Assembly (NCBI GenBank): GCA_021826835.1
Contig: JAKAYH010000066.1
Location: 1 to 9,192, forward strand
DNA length: 9,192 nucleotides
Reading direction: 5' to 3'
Source: Thermoplasmata archaeon
Lineage (GTDB): Archaea > Thermoplasmatota > Thermoplasmata > Thermoplasmatales > Thermoplasmataceae
The notes below the pieces were generated by a model. It was given only the letters and a program-made list of their open reading frames with translations, had not been told where the DNA came from and searched no databases. How positions within the stretch are numbered: position 1 is the first letter of the stretch; each line of letters starts with the position of its first letter. Below, in pieces: positions 1 to 5,452 of this stretch. Both the position numbers and the translations under genes were made by a program.

Positions 1-30
1 ATGTCTGTTTTGTCATAGCAAGTTGTTATG

Positions 31-42
31 ATGATGCATCAT
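31..42. repeat. 12-base perfect palindrome
   Basis: ATGATGCATCAT is identical to its own reverse complement. It lies in a stretch (1-193) where I find no convincing gene in any frame. It could be an operator for a gene to the left of the window, or chance in AT-rich DNA. Confidence 0.3.
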
Positions 43-119
43 GAAAATTTGATTAAATGATATCTAAGAAAATGATGCTTTTGAAAAATATCAGCATATT
101 TTGTTCAGTGCCCTAATTT

Positions 120-142
120 AGGTAGGTATAATTGACCTGCCT
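120..142. other. Small hairpin, possible transcript end
   Basis: The arms AGGTAGGT (120-127) and ACCTGCCT (135-142) pair over eight positions with one G-T wobble, around a 7-base loop. The hairpin sits about 50 bases past the last small minus-strand ORF. Read on the plus strand it is followed by GTTTTC, read on the minus strand by AAATTAG, so there is no strong U-run in either direction. It could be a processing or 3'-end structure for the minus-strand cluster, but this is weakly supported. Confidence 0.3.
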
Positions 143-193
143 GTTTTCAAGTGCTTCTTAAATCTTTTATAAATTAGTCTTGAATATAAATAA

Positions 194-295
194 TCATCCG
201 AAAACTATGGCATAGAATAAACCCAAAGCACCGCCTATAACCATTGCGTAGCCCACGATGAGTTGAAGGTTTAATTTCCTTTTGTTGGAATACAT
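194..295 (-). CDS. 33-residue single-pass membrane mini-protein
   Basis: This is a short ORF from ATG (295-293) to TGA (196-194). The product starts MYSNKRKLN, a short basic head, and continues with one hydrophobic glycine-rich segment (about residues 11-32) containing VIGGALGLFYAIVFG. It resembles the 37-residue protein at 551-664 in size, topology and a GG-x-GL core. It lies 21 bases past the end of the broken two-helix gene, in the same order as the other mini-gene after the intact two-helix gene. By that parallel I infer that it is real and co-transcribed. No ribosome binding site is obvious. No function is known to me; a small subunit or assembly partner of the two-helix protein is only a guess. 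Confidence 0.5.
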   Translation of the reverse strand: MYSNKRKLNLQLIVGYAMVIGGALGLFYAIVFG

Positions 296-316
296 GATAG
301 TTATAATGTGCTCAGA

Positions 317-554
317 CTATTTATTCCTTTCTTCAGCATCGAGAATTATTGCCAGTCCCCCACTTAAAACTGCAGTTGCAATCCATACTAACCCTGCAAA
401 TAGTTTTGTTAGGCCAAAAATATTTATTATCCCATTTGCAGCAGGTATAGAAAACACTTCAAATGCTGCAAGTAGGCTTAACAGAGAAACACCTCCAAGG
501 ACATGTTTAAAAATCAGTAAAATCTGGTGAAAAATTAGGTTGCCATTGAATCAT
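317..554 (-). pseudogene. Frame-broken second copy of the two-helix membrane protein
   Basis: ATG (554-552) opens 15 codons (MIQWQPNFSPDFTDF) and then meets TAA at 509-507. Skipping one base (509) gives 63 more codons, starting KHVLGGVSLLSLLAAFEVF and ending DAEERNK, that clearly match the intact protein at 693-1004. Two hydrophobic helices are preserved, but the lysine-rich head of the intact copy is missing. The start overlaps the stop of the upstream mini-gene as ATGA, suggesting coupled translation. The break falls at TTT TAA A, where a +1 slip of the UUU-reading tRNA would re-pair perfectly and resume at AAA. Possible readings are a decaying gene, programmed +1 frameshifting, or a homopolymer sequencing error in the five-T run. 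The downstream reading frame keeps coding character, so any decay would be recent. Confidence 0.7.
431..508. repeat. 78-base near-identical tract shared with 804-881 (copy 1)
   Basis: Compared by eye with 804-881 it has 72 identical positions of 78 and no gaps. It encodes the first membrane helix and the following turn (from KHVLGG to IPAANG) of the broken two-helix gene. Outside the tract the nucleotide match falls off quickly although the proteins still align, which fits gene conversion or unusually strong constraint on this helix. Confidence 0.85.
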
Positions 555-664
555 AGCAGACCGAAAACCCAAAGAAGCCCTATTCCTCCAAAGGCCATCA
601 GTATGAGTCCAATGATATTGTAGGAGTTCATCCCTCGCCTACCTTGCCTATTCTCAACATTCAT
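551..664 (-). CDS. 37-residue single-pass membrane mini-protein
   Basis: The best start is ATG at 664-662; the stop is TGA at 553-551. The product has a polar, arginine-bearing head (MNVENRQGRRG) and one hydrophobic helix, roughly residues 17-37, with LMAFGGIGLLWVFGLL at the end. It starts 28 bases after the intact two-helix gene, and its TGA overlaps the ATG of the next gene (ATGA), as in a tightly packed operon. An internal ATG (631-629) with AGGTAGG and GAGGG just upstream would give a 26-residue form, so the start is uncertain. The frame stays open upstream into the end of the neighbouring gene, but that extension overlaps real coding sequence and is unlikely. No family is recognised. Confidence 0.6.
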   Translation of the reverse strand: MNVENRQGRRGMNSYNIIGLILMAFGGIGLLWVFGLL

Positions 665-692
665 ATAATAACCAATCCCTCGTTCTATATAA

Positions 693-1004
693 TTATTTCT
701 TCTCTTCTCCATAGAGATAGAAAGCAGCTCCGCCTGAAAGTGCAGCCATAAATATCCACAATGCTCCTGCATAGGACCTTTTGAAATAGAACAGATCTAT
801 AATTCCATTTACAGCAGGGATTGAAAACACTTCAAATGCTGCAAGAAGGCTTAACAGAGAAACACCGCCAAGGACATGTTTCAGCTTTATGTGAAATGAA
901 CTGTCCGCTTTATTCCACTTTTTTGTTGTATATTCTTTTACAGCAGCCTTTCCTCTTGCTACCTTCTTACCGGATGTTCCTTTTGATTTGGTGTTTCCTG
1001 GCAT
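693..1004 (-). CDS. Small two-helix membrane protein with lysine-rich head
   Basis: The product has 103 residues. Positions 1-40 are polar and rich in lysine (PGNTKSKGTSGKKVARGKAA), with no cleavable signal visible. Two hydrophobic segments follow at about 44-62 and 78-98, joined by a short loop containing NGIIDLFYFKRS, and the protein ends GEEKK. The basic head should stay in the cytoplasm by the positive-inside rule, giving a hairpin with both ends inside. ATG (1004-1002) is preceded by a GGGGG tract at 1011-1015 with a six-base spacer, a reasonable ribosome binding site. It is the first gene of a minus-strand cluster with three more tiny ORFs, one of them its own damaged paralogue. I do not recognise the family; the basic head could bind nucleic acid, lipid or a ribosome. 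Confidence 0.75.
   Translation of the reverse strand: MPGNTKSKGTSGKKVARGKAAVKEYTTKKWNKADSSFHIKLKHVLGGVSLLSLLAAFEVFSIPAVNGIIDLFYFKRSYAGALWIFMAALSGGAAFYLYGEEKK
804..881. repeat. 78-base near-identical tract shared with 431-508 (copy 2)
   Basis: This is the partner of the tract at 431-508, in the same orientation and 373 bases away. Six substitutions separate the two. It lies in the first-helix region of the intact two-helix gene. Confidence 0.85.
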
Positions 1005-1093
1005 AGTTATCCCCCTATGCTTTAAGAAAGATTGAAAATTTTAACCATGGTCGGAACGCAAGAATTATTATATCTATTTAATTATCTGATATC
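1005..1093. promoter_or_regulatory. Divergent promoter region
   Basis: This 89-base spacer lies between the minus-strand mini-gene cluster and the plus-strand DUF5678-like gene. On the plus strand TTATTATATC (about 1067-1074) is centred some 24 bases before the ATG at 1094, the spacing expected for an archaeal TATA element of a leaderless transcript. For the minus strand, TTAAAATTTT (about 1034-1043) lies roughly 35 bases before the ATG at 1004. That would leave a short leader carrying the GGGGG ribosome binding site at 1011-1015. Confidence 0.5.
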
Positions 1094-1336
1094 ATGGAAA
1101 ATGTATTACTACCAGATGAAGTGATTAACTCTTTTAAGAAATTTAAGCGCAATTATGAGGCAGCTAACAGTATGTACAATGAATTGAAGGAACACGTGGG
1201 CAAATATGTTGCAATTGATAATGGAAGTGTTATTGGATTCACTGATACTTACCAAGATGCTAAGGAAAAATTCGGAAACATTGACGGTGTTTTCATAGAG
1301 CTAGTAACTGACAAAAACATTTTTTGGATCCTTTAA
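1094..1336 (+). CDS. DUF5678-like small protein
   Basis: This 80-residue soluble protein has a helical N-terminal third (about residues 8-34) followed by a compact beta-type core. The core segment HVGKYVAIDNGSVIGFTDTY (about 34-53) fits the 'GKYVAI-x-x-G-x-VIG' signature that I associate with DUF5678 domains, followed by a helix (DAKEKFG) and a last strand (GVFIELV). The function of that family is not established. A TATA-like element about 24 bases upstream and no evident ribosome binding site suggest a leaderless message. The aspartic protease gene follows after 17 bases on the same strand, so the two are probably one operon. To my knowledge DUF5678-type genes are found next to retropepsin-like protease genes in other prokaryotes, which strengthens both calls. 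Confidence 0.7.
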   Translation: MENVLLPDEVINSFKKFKRNYEAANSMYNELKEHVGKYVAIDNGSVIGFTDTYQDAKEKFGNIDGVFIELVTDKNIFWIL

Positions 1337-1353
1337 TTATCAGGAAACCCGTT

Positions 1354-1857
1354 ATGGAAGTTATAGATTTAATATTTGATGAGAAGAGAAACTTATTTTC
1401 AATTCCAGTTATATTGACAAAGAAAACTTTGCATGAAATGGGCGACATTCCTGGAAAGTTACATAGAACCGTGTGGTGCAACGCAATTATGTATTTAGAT
1501 ACTGGTTCTAACTTAACATCGATTACTGCAGATGAGGCGGAAAGACTATATCTAAATCAAAAAGCTTTTAAGAATGAGAGAGTGGGTGGAATAGGGGGGT
1601 TTGTGGAAACTCCGACAACGAATGAAGTAAAGATTAGTGTTATGAGCAGAAATTCCACGATAAGTTTAAACCTTGATAAAATTGCCGTTCATTCATCCCA
1701 TATAAAAAAGAAGATTGAAAAGAAGCAGGGGGTGTATGTGCAAAGGGGAGAAGAAATGATAGAAATGATATGCCTGTTTGGTTTAGATGCGCTTGAAAAA
1801 CTTGGAGGCGTGTTAGAGATAGATGTTAAAAATAAATCAGGAAAGATAATCATTTAG
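1354..1857 (+). CDS. Retropepsin-like (clan AA) aspartic protease
   Basis: The product has 167 residues from the ATG at 1354, which has AGGAAA about eight bases upstream. The frame is open back to a TTG at 1324, but that start would overlap the upstream gene and is less likely. The active-site motif IMYLDTGSNLTSIT carries the catalytic Asp at residue 49 in D-T-G-S. A glycine-rich VGGIGG (about 77-82) sits where the flap is expected. CLFGLDALEKLGG (about 140-152) matches the hydrophobic-hydrophobic-Gly element near the end of retropepsin folds. One DTG per chain implies a homodimer, as in retroviral and DdI-type proteases. There is no signal peptide or membrane segment, so a cytoplasmic role is expected. 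Substrate unknown; the DUF5678-like partner is a candidate target or regulator. Its last eight bases overlap the convergent recombinase gene. Confidence 0.8.
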   Translation: MEVIDLIFDEKRNLFSIPVILTKKTLHEMGDIPGKLHRTVWCNAIMYLDTGSNLTSITADEAERLYLNQKAFKNERVGGIGGFVETPTTNEVKISVMSRNSTISLNLDKIAVHSSHIKKKIEKKQGVYVQRGEEMIEMICLFGLDALEKLGGVLEIDVKNKSGKIII

Positions 1858-3235
1858 AGATTTCCTGAGTTTTCTTATCTTTTAGGGCCATCTGTATAAT
1901 AGCTGTTAGAATCCCTGTTCGTTCAGTTTCCGGCATGTTTCCAATTAGTGCCTTTACCTTTTCATCTATTAATCCTTTATTCTCCAGCTCCTTCTCTATG
2001 TGGTCCTCTCTTTCCTTAAGCTCCAGCGTTGCTTCAATTGTTAGGGGAAGCCAGCACTTACGGCAATAATTTCCATCAGAGGGGTTCGCTTCGCCGCACC
2101 TGGGGCACTTAACCGGCTTGGGTTCCGCTATGCCATTGTCCTGTACTTCCACGCCATAAGCCTTCAGAATGGCTGTGTCAGTCTGCTTTCCGGAAAGGTG
2201 TACATAGGTTGCCATTTGCTTGGTCCCGGGAACCCATCCCATTTGCGCTTCTAACGGTGCCTCAGCTACCCTTGAAGCAAGGATCGATGCCCTAGTATGC
2301 CTAAACAGGTGAGGATATATTCGTTTGGTTATCCCTGCTCTCTTCGATGACGCCCTTAACGCCTTCCTCACATCGTCATAGGTCATGGCCCTCCCCCTTA
2401 TTCCTTCGGAGATATTGCAGAATAAAGGGGCATTGATATCATTCCTGCTGGGGTGGTTGTCAAGCCATGCCCTCAGGTAAGGCACAGAATCACCTACGAT
2501 CCTTACGGGTCTCGTGCCTGTTTTCCCTTCAAACGGGACTTCAAGCACAGCTCCGTAATTGTCGAACCTGGCGCTTTTTATCTTCATTAGCAGCAGCTCA
2601 CCGATTCTGCACCCGGAATCATAAAGGGTTGAAAATATGGCACGGTCCCTTGCATTATTGCTTGAAGCGATCAAGGCATTGACCTCTTCAACTGTTATTA
2701 GATCCGATTGCTGGATCTTCTGCCTTGGCTGCTTTATCTTGACGTCCTCAAACAGAGCTTCAAATTTCTTCCTAGGAAGTGTCTTACGGTAAAATTTCCT
2801 CAGCATCTTGATGTAAGTGTCCTTAGTCCATTCAGAATATCCGTCATTGAGCTTTATCATGACTTTCTTAATGTCCTCCTTGGAAGGATTGAGGAAGTTA
2901 TCGGGAATCCATCTTGCTGCAACCCTTAGACGCTGATAATAATTCATTCTCCTTCTTTCCCCTATATTCTCCAGTATAAGGTCACCGTCCACGAAGCCGG
3001 TAATTGCCTTCTTTACATTCTCAGGTATCGGTTCCTTGCTCAGCATTTTTCTTTCGTATTCGATCGTCAGGTTCGAGAATCCCATGTCATGATCAATCGT
3101 CAGGAGGTAATAAAAGTATGGTAGGGATATGGACTTCAGGTTTATATCCCGTTCGGGGCGTTTTATATTACAATGGTTCACCTTGTTTTCGGAACCATTG
3201 ATGTATGGTTTACCATCAGTTCTTTCATGGCCCAT
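1850..3235 (-). CDS. Tyrosine recombinase/integrase with C-terminal zinc ribbon
   Basis: The product has 461 residues, longer than the roughly 300 of plain XerC/D/XerA. About 90 N-terminal residues of unclear role are followed by a SAM-like core-binding domain (about 92-165). The catalytic domain (about 178-350) shows all expected residues: Arg210 in GCRIGELL, Lys238 in EGKTGTR, His309-x-x-Arg312 in HLFRHTRAS, Trp334 in place of the usual second His (as in Cre), and nucleophile Tyr344 in MATYVHLS. A four-cysteine zinc ribbon follows (CPRC 377-380, CRKC 391-394), then a charged helical tail. The enzyme cuts and rejoins DNA through a 3'-phosphotyrosine; its target site is not evident here. Two hand-counted 60-base rows inside the gene hold 33 G+C each, far above flanking genes, which suggests transfer. 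ATG at 3235 has a TATA-like stretch about 25 bases upstream; Met51 is an alternative start. Confidence 0.93.
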   Translation of the reverse strand: MGHERTDGKPYINGSENKVNHCNIKRPERDINLKSISLPYFYYLLTIDHDMGFSNLTIEYERKMLSKEPIPENVKKAITGFVDGDLILENIGERRRMNYYQRLRVAARWIPDNFLNPSKEDIKKVMIKLNDGYSEWTKDTYIKMLRKFYRKTLPRKKFEALFEDVKIKQPRQKIQQSDLITVEEVNALIASSNNARDRAIFSTLYDSGCRIGELLLMKIKSARFDNYGAVLEVPFEGKTGTRPVRIVGDSVPYLRAWLDNHPSRNDINAPLFCNISEGIRGRAMTYDDVRKALRASSKRAGITKRIYPHLFRHTRASILASRVAEAPLEAQMGWVPGTKQMATYVHLSGKQTDTAILKAYGVEVQDNGIAEPKPVKCPRCGEANPSDGNYCRKCWLPLTIEATLELKEREDHIEKELENKGLIDEKVKALIGNMPETERTGILTAIIQMALKDKKTQEISK

Positions 3236-3272
3236 AATGTGTTGAGGAAATTAAATAAAAATAGGTGGGATA
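3236..3272 (-). promoter_or_regulatory. Promoter of the recombinase gene
   Basis: Only 37 bases separate the recombinase start from the stop of the TPR gene on the same strand. On the minus strand they read CCACCTATTTTTATTTAATT and then a short run to the ATG. The T/A block centred near 3255 is placed about right for a leaderless archaeal promoter. Read-through from the TPR gene is also possible, since no terminator is visible. Confidence 0.4.
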
Positions 3273-4118
3273 TTATTTATTTTTGCCCATGAGAAGTTTT
3301 CCTGTCTTAGGCTTAATGTCATCGGCTTTCTCAGGTTCTCCTACTAAATTCACCGTTTCGCTTCTTTCCTCGTGATACCTGTTGTCATTCGGCTTAAGAG
3401 ATATTGCCACATCGTAGTTTTTTATAGCCTCTTCGTACCTTCCCAGGAGTTTTAACAAATTGGCCTTTCTGTAGTGATAATCAGGATTGCTTTTGTTAAT
3501 AGCTATCGCTTTATCATACTCCTTTAATGATTCCTCATATTTTCCAAGATTGTTTAAAGAATATGTCTTCTTCACATAGAATTCTGGATTTTTTGGGTTC
3601 AAAGATATGGCTTTATCATATTCCTTAGCTGACTCTTCAAATTTTCCTATTGCGTTGAGAGATGCTGCTTTATTATTATAATAGTCAGGATTATTTCCAT
3701 TTATAGATATTGCCTTATCATATTCCTTGATAGATTCCTCATATTTTCCCAATCTTATGAGTGCATGGCTCTTTTTAATGTAGAAATCAGGATCTCTGGG
3801 ATTAAGGGCAATGGCTCTATCGTATTCAACAATGGCATCATCGTATTTTCCCAATGACTGAAGCGCCCATGATTTTCGAATGTGATATTCAGGATCTTTA
3901 GAGTTTATTGCAATTGCTTTATCATATCCGGCAACCTCTTCATCATATTTTCCAAGCATGTGCAAAGTCTCTGATTTATACATATAGAAATCTGGGTCTT
4001 TTGAATTCATCCCTATGGCGACGTCAAAGCTTTTAATCGCTTCTTCGTAGTTTCCGATTGCATACAGAGTCTTTCCCTTATTGAAATAGTACTTTGGATC
4101 CTTTGATACATCTGTCAT
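3273..4118 (-). CDS. TPR-repeat protein
   Basis: The 281 residues consist of a six-residue head, seven uninterrupted 34-residue tetratricopeptide units (residues 7-244) and a degenerate eighth unit running into a lysine-rich tail. Each unit follows the pattern DPxxYxxKxxxLxxLGKYEEAIKxYDKAIxxNP, with the canonical Gly, Tyr, Ala and Pro positions. Such arrays fold as a right-handed helical-hairpin superhelix and act as protein-docking scaffolds. No enzymatic domain, signal peptide or membrane helix is present, so a cytoplasmic adaptor role is likely and the partner is unknown. ATG (4118-4116) has no clear ribosome binding site. The recombinase gene follows after 37 bases on the same strand, but the large difference in base composition argues against a shared history. 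Confidence 0.92.
   Translation of the reverse strand: MTDVSKDPKYYFNKGKTLYAIGNYEEAIKSFDVAIGMNSKDPDFYMYKSETLHMLGKYDEEVAGYDKAIAINSKDPEYHIRKSWALQSLGKYDDAIVEYDRAIALNPRDPDFYIKKSHALIRLGKYEESIKEYDKAISINGNNPDYYNNKAASLNAIGKFEESAKEYDKAISLNPKNPEFYVKKTYSLNNLGKYEESLKEYDKAIAINKSNPDYHYRKANLLKLLGRYEEAIKNYDVAISLKPNDNRYHEERSETVNLVGEPEKADDIKPKTGKLLMGKNK
3387..4100 (-). repeat. Seven tandem 102-base units encoding TPRs
   Basis: The coding repeat has a fixed 102-base period (34 codons) with no insertions, seven units in all. Units four to six (start IKEYDKAI, AKEYDKAI, LKEYDKAI around the second helix) look most alike at the protein level, suggesting more recent unit duplication there. Copy number may vary between strains. 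Confidence 0.85.
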
Positions 4119-4304
4119 ATTAGTGATATTTGGAATTTCATTATCTATTTTTTAACTGTCAGTTCATTGCGAAATTTTCAAATGGCTTAAATATACAATA
4201 ATCACAGATTTCAATTTACTCATTACGATTCTGGCAGCCCTCATTATTGCAATGAATTGAAAATTCTATTTGATTCATCGTCTCAGATTAAATATGAAAT
4301 TTTT
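4119..4304. promoter_or_regulatory. Intergenic region with TATA element and paired inverted segments
   Basis: This is a 186-base spacer between two minus-strand genes with no ORF of note. TTAAATATA at 4187-4195 (TATATTTAA on the minus strand) is the best TATA element. For the TPR gene it would imply a leader of about 45-50 bases. TTCATTGC (4163-4170) is complementary to GCAATGAA (4249-4256), and AATTTTCAA (4173-4181) to TTGAAAATT (4257-4265). The order of the two pairs prevents simple nesting, so only one of them could form at a time. Confidence 0.35.
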
Positions 4305-5315
4305 TTAAATATCTGCTATCTTTAATATCTGCTTTCCGAAATTAGCACCAGTAAAAAGCTTTTTGAAAACCTCCGGAGCATTTTCCAGGCCAAATGTAAT
4401 TTCCTCTCTCTGTTTTAAACGTTTTTCCTTTAGCCAAATATACAACTCCTTGTGAGCTTCCGCAAATCTCGTGATGAAGTCGCTAACTATGAATCCTTCC
4501 ATCCTTGCTCTTCTCGAAATTAGATTCGCATAATTTCGCAACGGATAGAAATTTGTTGTCCCGTAAACCGATATTGCACCGCAGAGCACGATCTTACCAT
4601 TTCGCTTAATTTTTGAGAGAGCAATATCCAGAAGCTCACCGCCAACGTTATCGAAATACACATCTATTCCTTCGGGAGAAAGTTCCGAAAGCTTTTCAGA
4701 AATGTTCACCTTTTGATAATCTATGCAATAATCAAAACCGGCCTCTTCGACAACCCATTTGCACTTCTTTTCACCACCTGCAATACCAATTACTTTTGCT
4801 CCAATGATTTTGGCTATCTGACCAGCTATTGAACCAACAGATCCAGCTGCACTCGAAACTAAGAAAGTATCTCCCTTTTTGACTTTTCCAATGTCTTTAA
4901 CCCCGAAGTATGCACTCATTCCTGTGATTCCAAACAGGCTAAGTGAATACCATGGAGGATTTACAAATTCTATTGGATTTATACGATTGACAAAGGACCC
5001 GTTTGATATGGCATACTCTTGCCAACCAAACAAACCAGACACAAATTCTCCAACCTTGAATTGATTATTCTTTGATTCCACGATCTGGCCAACAGAAAAT
5101 GATCTAACGACTTCTCCAATCTCAATTTTATCAACATAGGTATCCCTCTTCATCCAGTTAAGTTGTGTTGGATCGAAGGAAAGCCAGATGTTTTTGACCA
5201 AAAACTCTCCGATAGCTAATTCTGGAACTTTCAATTCCATCATTCTAACGTTCTCATTCTCAAAATAATCTTTTGGTCTGCTAACGAGTACCCACGCTTT
5301 ATTGGAAATTTTCAT
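4305..5315 (-). CDS. NADP-dependent oxidoreductase, zinc-independent MDR family (CurA/prostaglandin-reductase type)
   Basis: The product has 336 residues, the usual length for this branch of the medium-chain dehydrogenase/reductase superfamily. A GroES-like N-terminal domain (about 1-125) lacks the zinc-ligand cysteines and carries the family feature LSFDPTQLNWM (about 45-55). The Rossmann domain shows AAGSVGS (156-162), GGEKKCKW (180-187, whose lysines probably bind the NADPH 2'-phosphate), FDNVGG (221-226) and GAISVYG (246-252). The C-terminus TGANFGKQILKI returns to the GroES domain. Relatives reduce the C=C bond of alpha,beta-unsaturated ketones and aldehydes, or curcumin, with NADPH, so detoxification of reactive carbonyls is likely here. 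It is transcribed alone by appearance, with a TATA-like AGAATAAAGT (5337-5346) about 26 bases before the ATG and no ribosome binding site, which fits a leaderless message. The exact substrate cannot be read from sequence. Confidence 0.93.
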   Translation of the reverse strand: MKISNKAWVLVSRPKDYFENENVRMMELKVPELAIGEFLVKNIWLSFDPTQLNWMKRDTYVDKIEIGEVVRSFSVGQIVESKNNQFKVGEFVSGLFGWQEYAISNGSFVNRINPIEFVNPPWYSLSLFGITGMSAYFGVKDIGKVKKGDTFLVSSAAGSVGSIAGQIAKIIGAKVIGIAGGEKKCKWVVEEAGFDYCIDYQKVNISEKLSELSPEGIDVYFDNVGGELLDIALSKIKRNGKIVLCGAISVYGTTNFYPLRNYANLISRRARMEGFIVSDFITRFAEAHKELYIWLKEKRLKQREEITFGLENAPEVFKKLFTGANFGKQILKIADI

Positions 5316-5452
5316 AATTCATTAAGAATAATCTTTAGAATAAAGTTTGTTTTTTATTGTGGGTTTAGATAAACTTTTACGCATTGAATTCTTAGGTTTA
5401 TCAAAGTGACATCCCTACCAAGCTAATGTCAGGGGCTCCCGTATGATTAAAC
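5316..5452. promoter_or_regulatory. Promoter and inverted repeats ahead of the oxidoreductase
   Basis: Minus-strand TATA element ACTTTATTCT (5337-5346) is centred about 26 bases before the oxidoreductase ATG. Upstream lies a near-palindrome GTTTA-GA-TAAAC (5363-5374), and GTTTATC recurs at 5396-5402 as an inverted match of GATAAAC (5368-5374). TGACAT (5407-5412) and ATGTCA (5426-5431) form a six-base inverted repeat just past the MFS stop. The GTTTA elements are placed where an activator or repressor could act. The TGACAT pair could be a 3'-end hairpin of the transporter message but has no following U-run. Confidence 0.4.

Noticed and set aside
25..110. Possible C/D-box RNA (ATGATGA near 28-34)
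   Set aside because: A C-box-like word is present but no CTGA D box follows at a suitable distance.
282..530. 82-codon plus-strand ORF
   Set aside because: It is antisense to the damaged two-helix gene, whose minus-strand frame clearly matches its paralogue.
665..772. N-terminal extension of the 37-residue mini-protein (73-codon frame)
   Set aside because: It would run into the coding end of the intact two-helix gene; internal starts fit the spacing better.
821..1006. Plus-strand ORF opposite the intact two-helix gene
   Set aside because: Shadow of a better supported minus-strand gene with a ribosome binding site and a paralogue.
1293..1481. Minus-strand ORF across the DUF5678/protease junction
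   Set aside because: Antisense to two genes with recognisable domains; no features of its own.
2467..3201. Plus-strand ORFs opposite the recombinase
   Set aside because: Shadows; the minus strand holds all catalytic motifs of a tyrosine recombinase.
5396..5431. Terminal inverted repeat of an insertion sequence
   Set aside because: Arms of six to seven bases only, no transposase, and no target-site duplication found.
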